From: Chionis minor
Lineage: Eukaryota > Chordata > Aves > Charadriiformes > Chionididae
Length of the DNA: 64,000 nt
Direction of reading: 5' to 3'
Assembly (NCBI GenBank): GCA_013398295.1
Contig: VZSF01006733.1
Span: forward strand, 918,923-982,922
In this document: positions 60,861 to 64,000 of the stretch, piece after piece
How positions within the stretch are numbered: position 1 is the stretch's first letter
Layout: the number at the start of each line of letters is the position of its first letter
Notes under the pieces: generated by a model
The model's database searches: none
Told to the model about the DNA's origin: nothing
The model's input: only the letters and a program-made list of their open reading frames with translations
Translations under genes and position numbers: made by a program

Positions 60861-61829
60861 GAGATAAAGGACATCAGATGATGATGATAAAAACTGGGTC
60901 TCCCTCCTCTCTTCCCTCTTTTTTTTATCCCATCAAACAAGGATTCTGCCCTCTTAATTCATAAAATATGCCCAGAACTGTCACTTGGTTTTCCTTTTTT
61001 TGGGAAGCCTATCAAAAATTCTCACACTGGCACGTCACTGGCCAAACAGCCGGAGGAACTCAACTCAGGGGCTGTGGAAAGCACTAGGACACAGAGTACT
61101 GGCTCCTGTTGAATGCAGGATCCTTGATATGGCACAGTATCACACACCAGAGACTCGGCTACGTAGCTCTCCCATGCCCTTGCCATGCTGTAAGGTTTCT
61201 GACATATATCTGTTCTGATTGCTACACACACAGTTTAGAAAACCACGAGCCTAAGTACCCCGGTTTAATTACAGGTAATTTCTTTAGGCACTTACTCAGA
61301 TATGTCCATTTTACCACTGTCTGTACAGCTTCCTTTTGTAGATCGACATAATCGTCTGCACAGCCTCACCTCTGCATCTTGAAGTCTTAACATTTGACAT
61401 GGATACTCAGTTGTGTCTAATTAGGCTCATCTCTGCAGTGAAGAGAAGGATCTGACCAGTCCAGCCAGTCTTGGGAACACTGTGCTTTGTGACCACAAGA
61501 GTGGTCCCAGTCCTGGGACACACATGCCGTCTCCTGAGGAAAAATGATAAATCCCTGATGCCATTGTAAGGTAAGTAAGATATCAAGTGAAAGTCTATAT
61601 ACTCTCATTGCCTGTATTCAAGAAAGATCAGGTGTAGAGGTCAGTTATTAAGCTTATTTGGTATTATGATGTTAGTGTGTCTGCATTAGCATTTAGTTCT
61701 GATCAGGAGTGCACTTCTGTAGCTAATCTCATCACTCTCATTCACTGTGTCTGGGTTCACTACCCAGAGGCTCTCAAAGCACACGAAGAAGAGTATTTTC
61801 AAACAAAAGCAGGCAATACCCAACTAGTG
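60861..61829. other. Non-coding DNA
   Basis: No gene or repeat recognised; open frames are at most 80 codons. Confidence 0.45.
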
Positions 61830-62200
61830 GGTGTTCAGTTCATGGGATCGGGGTAGAGGTCACATGAAGTGAAGCCAGAGGAGCAGACAGGTTTGGCATG
61901 CACTGGTACACTAAGAGGAGTGTTACGGGGTGGACGTGCCCCACTACACACTTTCTGGTTTGCCTCTGAAGGGTTGTGTTGGTGCTGGCCATGGTGAGAA
62001 GTCGCACTGCAGCCCAGCACACCCTGCACTGCTCAAACCCCTTGGAGCCAGCTGCCTGTCCCAATGTGCACAGCCCGTGTTGGTGGTACCACGGGAGGCC
62101 TGCTCAGGCTCGGTGGCACAGAGATGGAGAGTGGCATCTCCTTGGGACATGACGTGCGAGCAGGGGAGTGTTAAGTTCGCAAGCGGATGACTGGGACGCT
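61830..62200. other. GC-richer block without a recognised gene
   Basis: More GC-rich than its surroundings, with overlapping short frames on both strands (up to 86 codons) and no domain that I recognise. Could be part of an unrecognised repeat. Confidence 0.35.
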
Positions 62201-63744
62201 GACTAGGTGCTGGCCTCAGGTTAAGCTAAACGAACAGGATGTGAGAAACTGCTGGACAAGACAAGAGAAAAAAACTAGGTTTAACAAATAACAGTGTGAG
62301 AAGCTGACAAAAGTAACAGCACTGTGAGGAATGGCTAGATTTCAAAAAGGTATAAGAAGGAGGTACATGAGAAACAGACAGACTTAACAGATAATTGGTG
62401 AGGGAATAAGGGGGACCTTTAGGAAACAGAGGCTCACCAGACTGCCAGTGCCTGAGAGACATAGTAATACTATGTAAGGTTGCAACCTTGTTATCTGGGG
62501 ACCTATCAGAAATACTAACTATGGATAAAGATGCAGCAAAAGTGGGAGAAATGGGGAAAAAGTAATTAGGGGCAGGTTTTTTATGTTGGATGGGATAAGG
62601 GTGATAAATGGGAAGAAGAGTGGGGCAAAAAGGGGACAAGAATAGATAGAAAATGCTGTCAGAAAATAAAAAGAAAATTTTAAAAATGTCTTTTTTTTTT
62701 TCTGAAGAAACAGAAGAAGGAGATTTGTTGACTGCCTTCTGACAGAAAAGGGGACAAAATTTTGAATCTGCAAAACTTTGATGTTATCCATTCAAGACTG
62801 TGGGTGAAATGTCTCTGTGTAGTTCTGGTGCGATGTCCTGACAAAAACATTAGAAAAGGGAAAGGCTGACCCAGTGAGAATAAGTGGCAGAAGGAGCTGT
62901 AGAACTGAGTAAATAGAAAAAAATTGCTTTCACTTCCCAAAGGATTCCAACAGCCCTGAAGCTATGCAAATCAGTGTCTTCCTAACCTCAAGTAATCTAA
63001 AGCAATGCTGCACCTGTCCTTGCTTAAATTGTAAAACCAATACAACCTTGCAAGAAACAACTGCATGCTATAATAAGCAAGATCATTCAACTGCAGCCCA
63101 GTAACTGAAGCAATTAAAGACTTACGTGTTCAAAAAGAGCTCTGTGCCAACTTAATCAAATTTGGGAAAAGAGTATAATCTGGATGAGCCCCACCTTTAT
63201 ACACATTATAGAGAACTTGCCTCTCAGACTTAGGAACAGCTAATATATTTTTGCTGAGCGTGACAAGAGCTATCTCACACTGCAATAGCGGTGATTTACA
63301 GTGGCTAATCAGAAAGAGGAAAAAGTGTTACTGATATACCTCCTTGCTTTTTCAAAGAACTTGATAAGGAAAGAACTTGCATCAGGGAAATATCCTAATC
63401 CAAATGGATCTATTCCTCACCAAACTGATTCACTCAACTCTAACAGTCCAAATGGACACTAAAGGAAGAAATTGAATTGAATTCCAATAGTCTTATATCA
63501 ATAAAATTGATTAATGAAAGTTTTCTAGCATTGGACAACCTGAAATTCCCAAATGATCTGCAATAGCATTTACATTTTAAATGCTTAAACGCCACCAAAC
63601 AATTTCCAGTTATTCTGGAGCCATCTGTTCAAGACAAAACCAAACTCAACAGTCTAGCAGAGGAAACAGGGGAAAAAAAACCACATTCTTTTGTTTCTTA
63701 TTTTAGCATGTAATAATTTCCAGATTAAGGCATTCATGAATGAG
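62201..63744. other. Non-coding DNA, purine-rich in part
   Basis: About 62230-62700 is A/G-rich on the plus strand, which creates a Ser/Pro/Leu-rich minus-strand frame of 137 codons (62639-62226) with no domain. No transposon recognised. Confidence 0.45.
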
Positions 63745-63825
63745 TGATGGTAGGGATAGAGTATAGTAGAGTAGGGCAGGGTGAAGTAGAATAAAATAGA
63801 GCAGAACAGAACAGAAAGAACACAT
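63745..63825 (-). repeat. Degenerate pentanucleotide satellite
   Basis: Imperfect TAGAG/GTAGA/CAGAA units; read on the minus strand they are TTCTG/TTCTA-like, close to the units in the 48.5-kb array. No CR1 body is recognisable next to it, so origin from a CR1 tail is only a suggestion. Confidence 0.65.
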
Positions 63826-64000
63826 GCCCTTGTCAAAACATTCAGGTTGCACAAATGAAGCCAATTAGGAACTCAGCTGAAAAGATCTCCTTTCCCAGGC
63901 AGGGAGAATTCTTTCTGCACATATAGCTTTATGTTTTCAACAGATAGAGGAAAAGAATATACATTTCTAAAGAAAGTAATAGCAATCATTGCAGCTAAGT
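63826..64000. other. Non-coding DNA to window end
   Basis: Nothing recognised. Confidence 0.4.

Noticed and set aside
62226..62639. 137-codon minus-strand frame
   Set aside because: Ser/Pro/Leu-rich product of a purine-rich strand; no domain.
63361..63420. A GKYPNPNGSIP-like translation resembling the LINE motif GKxPGPDG
   Set aside because: One short match without any neighbouring reverse-transcriptase block; too weak to call.

Overview
This window is vertebrate nuclear DNA, almost certainly from a bird. The evidence is its repeats. At least sixteen fragments of CR1, the dominant avian LINE, are spread over both strands, many ending in the CR1 tail built from ATTCTATG-like units. There are also three copies of one avian endogenous-retrovirus LTR family, one bounded by 11-bp inverted termini and a 5-bp target-site duplication. 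Base composition is AT-rich. I saw no operons, no ribosome binding sites, no CRISPR array, no tRNA or rRNA gene, and no host exon that I can name. The best reading is intergenic or deep-intronic DNA whose only recognisable coding sequence belongs to dead transposons.

Layout. Positions 1-16000 are mostly unique AT-rich DNA, with a 104-bp tandem duplication (4625-4832) and an ancient LINE reverse-transcriptase remnant on the minus strand (about 7117-7434). Positions 16000-24000 are repeat-dense: an endonuclease-bearing CR1 that has lost its reverse transcriptase, a clean solo LTR, an ancient CR1, and two CR1 copies head-to-tail. Positions 24000-32000 are mostly unique, with one GC-rich block and a tentative second LTR type. 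The longest CR1 copy spans 32003-34320. A truncated minus-strand LTR lies at 38217-38682, possibly with degraded retroviral sequence to its left. Positions 41256-42690 contain three single-N gaps, a 377-bp exact duplication and a 24-bp overlap that together indicate a scaffold ordering error. Positions 43900-61000 hold further CR1 copies of several ages, a third LTR copy, and two long pentanucleotide microsatellites. The last 3 kb shows nothing I recognise apart from a small degraded satellite.

How the parts work together. CR1 copies insert by target-primed reverse transcription, so most are 5'-truncated and keep a 3' tail. The LTRs are remnants of retroviral insertions, at least one of which recombined to a solo LTR. 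None of the open reading frames looks like a functional gene; the longest matching known families are broken CR1 ORF2 pieces. The most useful results are the assembly mis-order near 42 kb, a false duplication near 60.7 kb, a shared catalytic-site substitution in two CR1 copies, and a 220-codon open frame running through an ancient LINE remnant.
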